Notes under the pieces: model-generated | Database searches by the model: none | Told to the model about the DNA's origin: nothing | What the model saw: only the letters and a program-made list of their open reading frames with translations | Part shown: in pieces, positions 1 through 13,087 of the stretch | Numbering within the stretch: position 1 is the stretch's first letter | How the letters are laid out: every line of letters starts with the position of its first letter | From: Mauremys mutica | Taxonomy: Eukaryota > Chordata > Testudines > Geoemydidae | Length of the DNA stretch: 64,000 nucleotides | Direction of reading: 5' to 3' | Assembly (NCBI RefSeq): GCF_020497125.1 | Contig: NC_059084.1 | Span: 8,459,501-8,523,500 of the forward strand | Made by a program: the position numbers and the translations under genes

Positions 1-1800
1 CATCAATGGGAAACAAAGGATTTTATTTACTAACAAAAAATGTCCTTAAAGAATCATCAAGCTGTGCAATAGCTACCCCTGGAATCATTCAATCTTATTT
101 TCATGGTCTCCTCTCCATTCCCTCTTGTGTTTGTCAAACATACTTGTTGTATCTTGCCTCCAATTAGATTGCCTTTGGGTCAAGGAGTGTCCATTAGTAA
201 GTGCTTAGCTCAGTGGAGCTGCTGGGCTACAAGATTCTTAAGTGTTTTCCTAACTTTAAGCTTGTGAGTAATCCCAGACAAGTCATGATGGTTAAATACT
301 GTTGCTGAATCAGAGCGATTATTTGCAGTTATGAATCTAAAATTTACTTTTTGTGCCTATTCTCTAATATTGGCTTAAAATGCACTGTTTTTGGTAATGT
401 TCCTGCCAGCAAATTCCCTGCTAGAATATTCACAAATAGTGAATGTGAAAAGGGGTACAAGCATAGATGAAATGAGTTCATTTAAAAATTCAAAGACTGT
501 GACTGCAGTATTCATTTAAGCACTGGGTAATTTCTCTCTGCTCCTCCGTAATTGAATCTGTGAAGTTTGCAAGTGCATTAGTTTTGTGCACCAGAAAAAC
601 CCACCCTTCCACATTTGAACTTGCAATCAAAGGTTTGTTCTCTCTGACTATTATTTAAATTGTTCTGTCCTCACTTCTGTGTCTTTGCTTCAGCAAATGC
701 CTTGGTACTGATCTGGGACTGAAATTGCTCTCGTTTAGGCACACTCGTACATGAACTTGTCAGAGGAATAAAGTGTGCTTGTAATTAAATGCCTATCACA
801 CCTACCTTAACCTCAGTCTTGTTAAGTCAAAGCACTAGAAAAGCCTCGAAGAGACAGGAAAGACTCGTAAATTTGCAACAAGCTTCATTTTGCACCTTGA
901 AATGCCCTTGATTTGAGAGATCAGTGCTGCTCATGTGGAACAAAACTATATGGAATGTCAAATGCTTTTTATGTAGCATCTGTTTTACATACTGAATTTA
1001 TGTGTGATCATATATTGATGCACATACAAACTAATGTGAAAGTGGCCTCTTTGATATATTAGTCCCTTTACACATGTAGCATATCTAACGTAATTATGAC
1101 ATGCTGTCTTTCTGTGTATATATTACATGGAAAAAGAAAAACTATGAAAAAAGAATGACGAAGTCCATCACCTGAAAGGAAGGAAATGCCAGGATTAAAG
1201 TTGTCTGTGCAACCTTAATTCAGGCCCCTTGTGCATACACATTGTGGTAAAGTCTTCAGTTACACTATCAAATTAGTGATCACATAAACACTTGCTCCCA
1301 CAAATCTAGAGCTGGGAATAAGGCGCAGAACTCCTGGTTTCCAGTCAATGAGAAAAGCTGTTTTTTAAATAATATTTCCAGATCAGTTGGAAGTGGGCTC
1401 TATGGGAAATCTCACGAAAGCCTGTTCTTGCATGATATCTAACTCACTCTTGAACTACAATGTCTGGTTCGTGCGGAAAAAGTTGAAGTAAGCACCTGGC
1501 TACCAAATTAAACCAAACTTCTGAACACTGACATTCACTCATCACTACAGTTACACGCACTAAGCGTATTTCCCCGTTCATATTGTTTGATTCTCATATG
1601 TTTGTGTGTATTGCACAAGTGAAAATTTGTTAGAATGGAAGGAAAGGGCTACCATCTTGATTTGATTTAAAGAAAGCATTTGTTGCTGGAAGAATTGAAT
1701 GCATAGATTTTGCTAGGGTTTCAAAAACATTCCCATGATAGTCTGTTAACTCTTAAGCACTGTTTTATATCTGAAGCACCAGGTAAAACAGGAAGTTTAA
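1..1800. other. intergenic DNA, no gene seen
   Basis: The stretch is AT-rich, with stop codons frequent in all frames and no recognisable repeat apart from a possible SINE scrap near 1305-1345. It is far downstream of CDH4. Confidence 0.6.
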
Positions 1801-1810
1801 TCCAAGTTAT

Positions 1811-1847
1811 GGCTTTCCCTGCACAAGCGGCGGAACAAGTTTGGGAA
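1811..1847 (+). repeat. hAT MITE fragment (3' end only)
   Basis: The bases match the right end of the complete element at 22056-22388, including the GCACAAGCGG and AACAAGTTTGGGAA segments. The terminal CCACTG and the left half are missing or diverged. An open frame running through here (1710-2057) is not a gene. Confidence 0.6.
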
Positions 1848-2078
1848 ACGCTGCCCTTCGGGACAGATTTTCAATATTGCTCCACACCCAGCAGCCCCCA
1901 TTGCTGTCAGGTGGTGAGCAATTTTGCAAATCTGATCCGGACAAAAGCTGAGGCAGTTCATGGCTTGCTCTGTTTGTTGACGGGTTGGATCAGCTCAGTT
2001 GGGGGGTTTACTGTTTTTTCTAAAGAAACTATTGGATTAATACGACAGGCGCACTGAGCCTTGCCTAGGTATGTATTA

Positions 2079-2370
2079 ACATAGGAATTGCCACACTGGA
2101 CCAGACTGGGATTCAGCAAGTCCAGTATCATGCCTCTGACAGACGCCAGGACCAGATGCTGCAGAGCAAGGTGTAAGAATCCCCCAGCAGCAAATGTGGA
2201 ATAATTGAAACCCCCTACATAGGTTTTATCCCAATTTCTAATAGAAATTGGCTTATATCATGAAGCATGAGGTTTAATTCCCATCCAAAATTTGATTCAT
2301 CACTAATTAGGATTTTTCTGGGTATTTTTGCTCTCCATATACATGTCCAGTCCCTCTTTGGATCTTGCTT
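2079..2370 (+). repeat. reptile interspersed repeat (LINE/SINE-derived)
   Basis: The run ACATAGGAATTGCCACACTGG, then CCAGTATCATGCCTCTGACAG and the later CATGAAGCATGAGG, is a repeat I recognise from reptile genomes, probably a CR1-related tail. Exact family name and ends are uncertain. Confidence 0.5.
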
Positions 2371-4658
2371 GTCTCTGCTCCCACTGAAGTCAATAGGAGA
2401 TTTTTCTTTAGCTTGTGTGGTTGCAGGCCTTTAGTGATCAAACAACACTTCTTTTGTCAGTGGTAGGTTCTGAAAGCAGGGCTCTTACCTCTGATTGAAA
2501 GTTGTAAACCTCTCTGTTCTGTGGCTTTTCCAACCTACTGACAAGTTGGAATACAAAGCCCGGCAATCAGATTGCAAGATGGTCTATTATTAAGTCACTA
2601 ACAAGCTACAGAAATGAAATTCTAGCCAGTTTGTTTATAAAACGAAGACTTTTAGGTAAGCTAGTCTTGCACTGGGTGGGAGTGGGGGAGGGGGCCAACA
2701 CCTAAATGATGTCCAGAGCCTCATGTAGACACTCTGCAATAAAGTCAATTTCATCTTGGCTAAGGCACTATCTTAAGTGCTCCCATTATCTAGTTTCTAG
2801 GTGCCAGTGCATCTATTCTAATCAGAATTCTGGAAAATAATGAGCTACTCACCAGGGAGGTATGAGCAAGTACCAGTCTTCTGTGATCAAAATTCAGCTA
2901 CTGAAATGACCGTGTCTATAGCAATAATTTGCTGTATCACAAATAGTGTCTTTGGAATGGCGCAATGTCAGAAGATCAGTGTCTCCTGCTCTTAAAATAG
3001 AGGCTTGGCTTTGCCTCAGCATTTATGTAACAGCAGAAAAAAATCATGACCCTGTGATAATGCTCTATTTCTTGCATGGACATTTTCTCAAATTAAATGT
3101 AGCTTGTGCAAGGTAGAAGTACAGCTCAAGGCTGTGAAAGTATGTATGCATACTTTGGAATTTTCTTAGGAAAGCAGTAACTAACTAGACTAAGATAGCA
3201 AAGGCAAAATCCTTAACAGACCAAGCTGGTAAAATTCAGAGAAGGATCAGTCGTGTAGAACAGGCAAAGAAATTTCTACTTAGACCCAGCTTGAATTATT
3301 GACTCATCCACAGCATTGGGGTGGGTGGGTTATTGACAAAATGGAAAATGTAGTCTTCAGGGATAATGAGATCTCAGCACTCATAACAATGAGTCAAAAG
3401 GAGGAACTATTGAATGGGTGAAGTCAGCCAGGTGTTTTCTGATACAGAAACCTTTTGAAGACTGGAGATGATTCCTGGGAGTTCGAATCTAAGTAGCACT
3501 CTTGCAGGGAGCTCTGCAGATGAGATATTGAAGATGACTTTGAGTCTTTAAGGAGATTCATTAACTTCTATGATGTACAGTTTTGCAAACCTAAGCGATT
3601 TCTACTCAGGGTCTTGACATTTCATTTAGAAATCTCTGAAGCTGAGAACTTTGGAGCTAGGTCTTGATTCCCAGAAATTTTGCCCTCTCAGAGAATTGAT
3701 GAAATTCCATGGGGATAAACTAGATGTAAGTAACTCAGTAGTGGCTAGGTATCTTCCAACCATTCCTTTAGAACTGGATAGTTCAAGATGAGCTCACTGA
3801 AGTGGATTATACTTTTGTGCAACAATAAGCATGTAACTATGGTGTGTGTAGCTTGCACTGTGACAGGTTGTAACTTTGTGTTTGCTGACTTGCACTTCTA
3901 AATTTCTAAGTTGTCTGCAGAGGCAGCTGCCACTGGGTGATGAGGCAAAAAGCTGATGCAACATGCTGCAGGGACCCCACTCTGTGCTTTCTCATGGAGA
4001 CTTCACATATGCTATTTCCCTGACTCTGAAATGGAAGCCATTTTGGACTCAAAGTATGGGATTGTTCTTGTGATAACAAGACAAGCGTGATAGGAACTGT
4101 TCTGAGAAGGACATTCAGACCATTTAGTTCAAAATACAGGCTTTTAAATGTCTGTATTGATGCCTTTGCCTCCAAGGAAGCAATTGAACAATGAAGACTG
4201 TTTAAATTATGCAATCTGCCTTATAAAATTTCTGCATAGTCATCTTTACTTACAAGTCTGTTTGTGGACCTTGCTTGCCTGCTCGTCAAGAGTTCTCTTT
4301 TATGACCTAGAACTTCTCTGGGAACAAACAGAGTGGTATGCTCTGTGCTATGCTTGTGGCACAAATCCTGCCCTCTCTAGCAGGATTGGTTCCCATGTTC
4401 CAGTGTGAGGGGGAGAAGGGAACCAGGTCTAGAAAGCTGATACATGGGGCTGCATACCCTGGGCACCGTGTAGAAGATGTGCTCCACTGGGGTTCCATCT
4501 AAAGTAGCATGTAGCTGAGTTCTTAGGAGAAGGTTTTTGGCATAGTCAATGGATACAAAGTAACCCCATGTAAGGGGGTGCCTGTTCCCAAGGGAACTCC
4601 TCTGTGCACCATTTTCTCAGTCGGGAAGCCGGTTGAAGCCTCATTTCTTTTCACTATG
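2371..4658. other. intergenic DNA, no gene seen
   Basis: No coding frame has family similarity that I recognise. The short frames at 3906-4498 overlap each other on both strands and have ordinary non-coding composition. Confidence 0.6.
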
Positions 4659-4666
4659 ATTTATAG

Positions 4667-4977
4667 CAGGGGTAGGCAACCTATGGCATGCGTGTCAAAG
4701 GCGGCACGCGAGCTGATTTTCAGTGGCACTCACACTGCCTGGGTCCTGGCCACCGGTCCGGGGGATTCTGCATTTTAATTTAATTTTAAATGAAGCTTCT
4801 TAAACATTTAAAAAACTTTATTTACTTTACATACAATAATAGTTTAGTTATATATTATAGACTCATAGAAAGAGACCTTCTAAAAATGTTAAAATGTATG
4901 ACTGGCATGCGAAACCTTAAATTAGAATGAATAAATGAAGACTCGCCACACCACCTCTGAAAGGTTGCCGACCCCTG
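4667..4977. mobile_element. hAT-type MITE with perfect 8-bp target duplication
   Basis: The 311-bp element begins CAGGGGTAGGCAACC and ends GGTTGCCGACCCCTG, so its ends are inverted repeats of the hAT type. The 8-bp sequence ATTTATAG occurs at 4659-4666 and again at 4978-4985, a perfect target-site duplication. The interior is AT-rich and encodes no transposase, so it must have moved using enzyme from another element. Confidence 0.93.
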
Positions 4978-4985
4978 ATTTATAG

Positions 4986-6619
4986 GCTGGAATTGTCCTG
5001 TCAGGGCAAGAGTTGGGTTTAGAACTCAGGACATTAAGGCTCCCTCCTCTGAGCTCAGCTCTCTGGATCTTCCTGCCTATAACCCCTTATTCAAACTTCT
5101 GAATCATTAATATCAGACATGCTAACATGGGCTCCATTATCAAGGCTGTGTCCATCCATGCAGGCTTTGATGGCAGATTAAGATAAACAAGAAAGAAAGA
5201 GAAAACAAAACCCCAGAATGATAAAACGATCCATCTGCAGACGAGGAATGCCTGTGACAGCTGGCTTCAGCCTGGATTGTTTTATCTGAACACTGAATGG
5301 GCTTGATTTTGTTGTTTCAAGCCAAACTCCTGAAGTTATTCTCACGTCGTTCTTTCTTTGGTAGGTTGAATATGTAGCCAAGCCTGTGATGATAATTACA
5401 GGGGAAAAGACATCTCCGGGTATGGCTAACTTTCAATGCCAGACTCACAGGGGACCACTCAAGGCACCAAGAGCCTGGGACAGCACTATCAGCACAGGCA
5501 TGTGCTTGTCACTTCCGGAGTGGAGATTGCTAATGACAGGCAGCTCTCTCTCTAATGGAGAACTGCTGTTCTCTTTGCTGCACTGCCTGATTTGCTTGTA
5601 TAATTCCATAAAATCAAAATGATAGTATATTATTAACTAGATGGAGTTTGATGGATAGCTTTGATCCAGGCAGAGCTAAAAAGGACGGGGGGGGGGGGGG
5701 GGAGAAAAAAAGAATGAGACAGAAGGAGGAAAATAGAGAGAGGAAAAAAGATAAATGTCTAGACCCTAACTGACACATTAGAAGGAACTAATAAGTGTGG
5801 CAAAAAAGAATGAAAACTGTTCCCTGCACTTGCTCAAATAAGGGAGGATTTTAGACTGCTACTGAGTGAGGACTTGCTCTTAGACATATGCTGTGATTTC
5901 ATTTGATATCATCAGATCAGTCGCAGAAAGGGAATTTTGACATCAATTACTGTAGTTCTGTTTTTTCCTTGCATTCACAGCAGCCCACATTTTAGAGAAA
6001 TATATATTGGACTTGCCAGATGTTATATAAAGTAGAAAATTAAATGCAAGGTGCGTTGAATGACTCTCTTACTACTTGAGAGAAAAAGTTACCTAATCTA
6101 CCTGTAGGCCTACTTTAACAAAACCCTGACGTTTCAAAGAAAACAGATTTTTTTAAAATAAAAAAATTCCATTTTGGTGGAAAACCATTTTTGGCAGAAA
6201 AAACATTGCCAGAAAACTTTTGACCAGCAATAATCCCGAGGGCTGATTATTTGGGCTATTCTCTGGAATTAACCACTAGCACTTTCTGTCTTCATTGCTC
6301 AGCTACATCAGTTTTCATGTACAATTGTAAGTAAATGAGCAAATGAGGCATGCAACTGTCCCCTGATTGCATTAAAATAAGCTCACAATGTATATGGTAT
6401 GTGGGAGACAGTTATTATACCATTCCCTGTAATTAGCATAGGAAATAAAGGCCTGACATCAAAGGGAGTTTGTCTGTTTGAATTCCATGGGCTTTGGAAT
6501 AGGCTGAAAGTGCAGGGTCTGATGTGTGGTCACCATTGGTAAATGCTGTCTTTAATGGCTGGCTGTGTGAGTGCATATCCACAATCCTCTGATTCTTCTT
6601 TCTCAAGTAGCACCCTCAT
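4986..6619. other. intergenic DNA with a poly-G/polypurine tract
   Basis: No gene is visible. A G16 run at 5687-5702 begins a mostly purine stretch to about 5752. Bases 6127-6240 resemble a diverged MITE relic also seen at 31215-31318. Confidence 0.55.
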
Positions 6620-7444
6620 TACTTCTGGGGTAATCCTGCGCCACTGCGCAATGCAGAATTTTGCAGAAATTAACGTGCACACAGAATTTCCTTTCCTCCA
6701 CAGAAATGGGCTGCAGTGTTGCAGGCCACTACTAGGGGATTCTGGACCCATCAGAACCCAGCTCGCATATAGAAGACACTGCCGGGGAGAGGAGTGGGAA
6801 CTAGAGGGCTCCTTGCTCCTGACAGCTGCAGTTCCCAGCATGCCCTGAGGGAAGGAGAGGGTGGCATGCAGGAAACTCCGTGCAAGCCTAGGACCGAGCA
6901 TCAAACTGTTCCTTCTTCTGGATCCCTGGGCTCGGTGTGGGAGGGGGAAGAGGGTGTTTGGGATGGTGGGGTGCGGACACAGCTGGGCTCTGGGGGGGGG
7001 GGGAGGGGGTGTGGCTATCTGGGCAAGGGGGGGCCCTGTGGCTGGATCTGGGGGAGGGAGTGCTGGTATCTGGCCCAGGAGGGCCACGTGTCTGGGATCT
7101 GGGGGCAGAGGGTTTGGGTGTACTAGCTGGGGGGTGCACCATGGCTGGGCTATGCAGGGGAGGGATTGTCACTGTCAGGTGTCTGGCCCCACGGCTGGGC
7201 TCTGAGGGTGGCAGAAGAGGGCAGAGAAACAGGAACCGGATTGTCATAGAGGTTTTTTTAACTCTCTACTCCTGGGGGAATTTTTCTGTGTGGCTGTATT
7301 GTTACAGACATTCTTGCTGACAGGTATTCTGAAATAAATTACCAAAATAATTGACATTGGCGTGATTATGTAGTGTTGTTTTGACAATTAATGGAGAATT
7401 TTGCAGAATTTTTAGTTTTTTGGTGCAAAATTTCCCCAGGAGTA
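6620..7444. mobile_element. non-autonomous DNA element with G-rich core, TA-flanked
   Basis: The left end reads TACTTCTGGGG and the right end CCCCAGGAGTA, imperfect inverted repeats flanked by TA. AT-rich flanks with repeated AATTTTGCAGAA words surround a G-rich core (about 6930-7200) with a G12 run at 6992-7003. Several overlapping open frames on both strands (up to 185 residues) are composition artefacts of this core. The TA flanks suggest a mariner-like family, which is inference. Confidence 0.65.
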
Positions 7445-7469
7445 CCTCAGTCTGGGCCCCCATCACTGT

Positions 7470-7665
7470 GTGAGCATCCCATAATCTTTAATGCATTTAT
7501 CCTCAACACCCCTGTGTAGGGGATAGTGCTATTATCCCCATTTTACAGATTGCCTATCTGTGACTCAGGCCCCTGATTCGCCCAGGGTCACAAGGGAAGC
7601 TGGTGGCAGGACCCACTTCTCTTAAGTCCCAGGCTAGTGCAGTAACCACTGGCCCATCCTGCCTT
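7470..7665 (-). repeat. MIR-type SINE relic
   Basis: The plus strand reads TATTATCCCCATTTTACAGA followed by CCCAGGGTCAC, the reverse complement of the conserved MIR core. It is diverged, as expected for an old copy. Confidence 0.7.
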
Positions 7666-8626
7666 ACGCCAAGAAAGGTTGTTTTCGATGTAATCAAATA
7701 CTAAACCTGATTCAAAACAAGCTGGGAGGGATGGACCCAGTGAGAAACAGAGCTGCTGAATTCTATGTTAGCGAAGGAGCGAGTGTAGCATGCCCTCGGG
7801 GGGCCCTGGAAATAATGAGCAACAATATTCAAGCCTTGCAGTAACAAAGGAGAAGTGTTGGTAGCCTGCCCGCTGCCTCCTCCTTCCCTCCCCAAAACAA
7901 ATTCACCAGCATGTCTCCTGGACGATGCAACCACACGGTGTTATTACACAATTTTTAAGCTCAACTTCGCACATTTGGCGGTCTGCTGCTGCATAAGGGT
8001 TTTACAAGAGTACCTCCTGGTAGCCTGATGGGAGCTGTGTGTGTGTAAATTCCCTGTGTACTGAATGGAGAATAAAGCTGATATAATATAATTAATATGT
8101 GATATCCTCTTTGACCTCCCTGGAAAGCAATCTCATCCCTCTCAGGGGAGATCTGATTAGAGGTTTACATGAGAGGATAGCAATTTCATCTGCACCTCCC
8201 TCCAGTGTGAAGCCAGAGCACTATCCATTACTCAGCAGGTACCTCAGTCTAGCCAGCTGCCTCTGTTTTTGGCTTGGCTTCAGTTTCATGAAATGAAATA
8301 CAATGCAGGAGAGAATGTCTCTGAGGCAGATAGTAAGTCAGATTTGCAGGCTGAAGCAAAGCGTCATCTGAATCAGATTTTTTAGTAAATGTAACCTCCA
8401 CACACATTTACGTTACTACTGAGGTTCTGATTCTTCCCCTGGATGTTTAGTAGTGGAGGTGTCTAAAAAGGGGAGTTTCTGGCATTATTGACAGTGAAAA
8501 GGGCAGGTATTGACACATTTACAGCTTAGATAGTAAATGTAATTTATGGCAAACCAATTTACTGCATTTGTCTGAGACTCTCAGTTGCCAGGGATTTGAC
8601 TGAAAATTGATGGTATTATTTGTTCT
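7666..8626. other. intergenic DNA, no gene seen
   Basis: No recognisable coding or repeat sequence between the MIR relic and the next hAT element. Confidence 0.5.
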
Positions 8627-8634
8627 AGATACAC

Positions 8635-9236
8635 CAGGGATCAGCAACCTTTGGCACGCGGCTTGCCAGATTAAGCCTCCTGGCGGGCTGGGCCAGTTTG
8701 TTTTCCTGCCGCGTTCGCAGGTTCAGCCGATCGCAGCTCCCACTGGCCACGGTTCGCCGCTCCAGGCCAATGGGTGTGGCAGCAGGGGCGGCTCCAGGCA
8801 CCAGCACGCTAAGCGTGTGCTTGGGGCAGCAAGCCGCGGGGGGGCTCTGCCGGTTGCCGCGAGGGCGGCAGGCAGGTTGCCTTCGGCGGCATGCCTGTGG
8901 AGGGTCCACTGGTCCCGCTGCTTCGGCGGACCTCCCGCAGGCAAGCCGCTGAATCCGCGGGATCAGGGACCTCCCGCAGGCAAGCCGCCGAAGGCAACCT
9001 GCCTGCCGTGCTTGGGGGGGCAAAATACCTAGAGCCGCCCCTGGGTGGCGGGAAGGGCGGCCAGCACATCCCTCGTCCCGCGCCGCTTCCTGCCACCCCC
9101 ATTGGCCTGGAGCGGCGAACCGCAGCCACTGGGAGCCGTGATCGGCTGAACCTGCGGACACAGCAAGTAAACAAACCAGCCCGGCCCACCAGGGGTTTTC
9201 CCTGGCGAGCCGCCTGCCAAAGGTTGCCGATCCCTG
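8635..9236. mobile_element. hAT-type MITE carrying a nested MITE
   Basis: The outer element begins CAGGGATCAGCAACC and ends GGTTGCCGATCCCTG. AGATACAC is present at 8627-8634 and 9237-9244, a perfect 8-bp target duplication. Subtracting the nested 261-bp element leaves about 340 bp. Its interior words (GGTTCAGCCGATCGC, CGGTTCGCCGCTCCAGGCC) are shared with the element at 22056-22388, so they are related families. The overlapping GC-rich open frames on both strands here are not genes. Confidence 0.92.
8783..9043. mobile_element. GC-rich MITE nested in the hAT MITE at 8635
   Basis: The 261-bp element begins CAGGGGCGGCTCCAGG and ends CCTAGAGCCGCCCCTG. Flanking 8-mers TGTGGCAG and GGTGGCGG match at 6 of 8 positions, a decayed target duplication. 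Internally it carries inverted copies of GGCAGGTTGCCTTCGGCGG and several copies of ACCTCCCGCAGGCAAGC, giving strong hairpin potential. Confidence 0.85.
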
Positions 9237-9439
9237 AGATACACTGAGGTCTGCATTCCACTGAGGTGACTAGATGGATGCTGACTCTGGGGTGGGGATG
9301 GGGGTGCAGGCAGCGGAATGACTGCCAGGGGCAAGTATCTGATTTCTGTGCACCACATTTCCAAAGGGGGGTGGTGGTGCAGATGCCCAATGGATAGAGC
9401 TAAAAAACTCATACTTGCCTCTTACACTCCTCTTGTTTG

Positions 9440-9590
9440 TGCACATAGGCATTTGCATATGCAAAATGGGTAACTGCGCATGCAGATTGGTAAGGGCATA
9501 ACTGATGGTGGTATGTGTGTAGGCATATATAGATTTTGTCCGCATTTCTGTGAGTGCGTCCATTGCACCCACATCTGATATTAGCCCATG
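9440..9590. repeat. interspersed repeat with octamer palindrome
   Basis: The segment contains ATTTGCATATGCAAAA (9451-9466) and CGCATGCAGATTGG; similar word order recurs near 22740-22850. It is probably a decayed foldback repeat of unknown family. Confidence 0.4.
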
Positions 9591-9687
9591 GTGTCTTGCC
9601 AGGCTAACACGCTAAGTTTACTGACAAAACTACATGTTTTAAATGCTGTCATTGCCCCTGAACTAGTGTGGATTTGTTGAATGCATC

Positions 9688-9805
9688 TAAGGTGACCAGA
9701 TAGTATGAAAAATCAGGAAAATGGGTGGGGGTAATAGGCACCCATAAAGACAAAGCCCTGAATATCGGGACTGTCCCTATAAAATTGGGACATCTGATCA
9801 CCCTA
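9688..9805. mobile_element. short mariner-like MITE
   Basis: The ends read TAAGGTGACCAGA and TCTGATCACCCTA, inverted repeats flanked by TA. The internal CGGGACTGTCCCTATAAAAT is characteristic of a MITE very common in turtles, as I recall. It is 118 bp including the TA pairs. Confidence 0.75.
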
Positions 9806-12800
9806 AACACATCCAGCTCTGGGGCTGAACATATCTCCATTACTGAATCCTGGAGAGCTGTTGCCAAAGAAATAAAGAGTAGAAACAGCTGCATAAACAC
9901 ATGGGTGACTATTTAATTGGCTTGGGTAGTAAGCAGGGCTAGGTCTGAGTGACCAAGCTCAGATCTAGGCTTTGCTCACAATTCTGCAATCAACTCTATG
10001 CAGGCAGCTACTAGATTCCCCACTGAAGTCAGTTGGGGCTCAATATGAGTACAAGGCACTGGCTACATGGAACTCAGTGTAGGGTCAGTGTTTTCCGGAC
10101 GTTTGATTGGAGATTGAGGTCCAGTTTGGCCATCAAGGGAAGACTTTCAGAAGTGATTAATGATTCTCAGCAAGTGCTGGACAACCAATCTCTGAGAATC
10201 AGGCCCCCTCAAGGTGTTTCAAGCTGGGCACCCCAGAATGGAGGAACCCAGAATCACTAGTCACCTGTAAAAACCTTGGCCAGATGTAGGTTAGCCCAGG
10301 ATATTTGGGCCTGGATGTGAGTTTCATTTAACTAAGGGGGCGTTGAGATGCAGGATTTCGAATAGGACTCCTCTTTACTAAGTAGGACATTTCCAGATAT
10401 CCTCAAACTTGTTGGATTTATTTTGATTACTTTCTATCCTTCCCTTAGAGCCAAGTTTGATTTCTGTAAGCATGGAGTCCTAACCTGAATTTATCCTGCA
10501 AACACAAGAAGTATAGATCAGAAAAAAGAAAAGTTAGAAAAGGCAGCTTTATTTTTATTTATTTATTTTAGCTGATGGCAAGTGGTAAGCATGTTTTATT
10601 TATGCAGTCAGAGATCTGCCAATGTTATGGGTTTTTTCCGACTGATGCATAAGCTACAATGACAGCTTACACCGAACCGGCTGTGTGCTAGACTTATTTA
10701 CCCTAGACAGAAGGCTTTTAAAGATTGACAGGGAAATATTCTGCACACTGAACTGCTGCTGTCTTAATGGAATGCAACTTTTTTCTTTTATTAACAGTTA
10801 TTATTAAAAATGTGATTTAAAAAAAAAATCCCAGTGATGGAGGTTGGTTTTCTAGATGAAAAACAAATAATCCTTAAGAATATTATTAAATACTACCCCA
10901 TGGATGTCCTGCATTCCATTAACTAGCTGTGCATGGATGTGTACACATTATCAGATAATTTTAATAATGGATGGTGCATTCCTTCTCCCCGCCCAATCCT
11001 TAATGGAAACAAGTCAGATTTTGCAGGGTCGAGCGTGCTGCATAGTGAGAGTAGTCCCATAAATTTCCAGTGTTCTGCTTGCTCATTCTCCACTTGTAAT
11101 TGCTAAAAGTGTTTGTTCTGTGAAGCCTGGATATCATGTGCATCCCACAGAAAACTCTTTTGAGATTCTATCTTTGATGTATGCTTCAAAGGGAGCTCAT
11201 GATACAGCCCAAACACTTATCAGGCACTGGTGCTCACATTACAACACTTTCCATTAATCCTCTATGGCACTGTTAAGATGTAGAAATTGACTAGCCATCC
11301 TATTTCTAAATTTGATAGGAAACTGCTTTGGCAAAATTATTGCTAATGAGGGTTTTTAGCAGCATGCAATATGGAAAGTAGCCAGGATTCATGTTTTTCA
11401 AGGTAACAGCTGAAAAAAAAATAGAGTAAAGATGTGACTGAGCCTTTGTTAAGTAATTAAGGAATTCAGTTTTGCTTAAAAGCCCTAAGGCTGTGCTTCT
11501 GTGTCTGATCTGGAGTTTTTGTATATAGGTAAACAATTTGCAATTCTTGGCATCAGAATTATAGTGTATAAAAAGGGAGCCATGAATGTTTGTTTGTTTT
11601 CTGCCACTGAACCAGAGGATCGGTATCATAACGTTCACGTTTTGTCATAGATTCGCTCTTACGACATTTTATTTAAGGAAATAATTGAAGTTCAGCTATT
11701 GCAGAGAATTCCAAATTAATCAGAGCTTGTGTTCCTTCCTTCAGAGGAGGTCTAGCCAGTGTGTTTAAACAGCGGGGCTTGATACACAAAACATTAATAT
11801 GCTCCTTATGTATCCTCACTGTATGCTTAAAACCTAGAGATTTGCATACTAAATTTATACTCCTGGAGCCTGCACACCTCCATCTGTAATTAAGCAATGC
11901 CCTGGGTTTCTGTTCTATAGAATATGTGGATATGTGCACATTGTAATGTGCAGGAGATAATTTATACTGAATTTTCCTGTTTGTTTAACTGAGTATGAAA
12001 TTAACTTTGTGGGTAAGTGTACTGCCATGATAAAATCCACATACTCTATTGTATTATAGCTATTTGTGTATGTTAACAAAAAGCTGCAATTGCTTAACTA
12101 GCAGCAATGGCCAAGACTGCTTTCCCCCTGAACTCTGCAAGCAAGGTGCAGCCATCTGGGTTACAATTGTGTACCTCTTTCTCCTCTTGTGACTAGCTCA
12201 CCAGAATGAGGCTGTGCCTTGAACTCATTTGAACACCTGACCTGGTGCAGAATGTGCCTGCCCTCTGATTGCTTCAGGCAGACAGTGTGTTATACTGGTG
12301 CTTTGAGATCAGCATTAGTTTCTGGGTGCTGGCTTTAGACTTTTGGCCAGCAAAGTCCTAGATGCATTGAGAGACTTTCCTCTCTTTGCATGTGATACCC
12401 CCACAATCAGGGGAGGTGCTTGAGCAAACAACCCCTTAGTTTTAAAAGTGGGGAGGGGAATAGCAGCAGGGCATTCTGTTTGAGGGGGTGCAAGGGTCCA
12501 GAACTTACATCTCCCTTTTGCCTGATAGAGTCTGAATTTGTGGCTCTTTGTGGTATGCTACAATGCTTGTCTGTTCCCTTGAATGGGAATGTGGCTCACT
12601 CAAGCCAATAAACTTCATGCCACAGCCTCGGGCAATACGGACATGTTGAAATATATACTTCGGTGTGTGTTCAGCATACATATGGTGTGTGCTTTGTCCA
12701 GGCTTTAGCTAGTCACCTTGGAGTGGCTGAGAGGATAGAATGATGCTGCCATATACTGGGGTACGGGAGGGGGTGTGTATTTGGAGTTGCAAGGTCTCCT

Positions 12801-13075
12801 GTCCCTTGATTTCTGGGGTAGTGGCCAGGAGGAGAGAAGGTAGGAAAGGATTCAGCTCAACTCCTGAAACTGCTGCCATGCAGGCAGGGGGATAATTTCA
12901 AATTTTTTGGGGGTGGGGTAGGGAGGGTAAGATGGGTCAGCAAATAGAACATTATATGTCATATTATAGCCTGTGCAGTCGGGGGCAGCAGCTGCTCTCC
13001 TTGTCCAATAAGAAATTATGGCCCTGCATGGTTCCTCATTGACTTCCATTAGAAGGTGGTGATAATAGGCGGGTA
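9806..13075. other. intergenic DNA, no gene seen
   Basis: The interval is AT-rich with poly-A and poly-T runs. Open frames such as 11306-11638 are short and show no family similarity. Confidence 0.55.
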
Positions 13076-13087
13076 GGTTTACATTAT

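Noticed and set aside
1710..2057. 115-residue plus-strand frame
   Set aside because: It crosses a truncated hAT MITE fragment and has no family similarity.
6530..7320. Open frames up to 185 residues on both strands
   Set aside because: They cover a G-rich non-autonomous element and have no recognisable protein family.
8607..9412. Overlapping open frames of 73-193 residues on both strands
   Set aside because: They arise from the GC-rich nested MITEs, with few stop codons in any frame.
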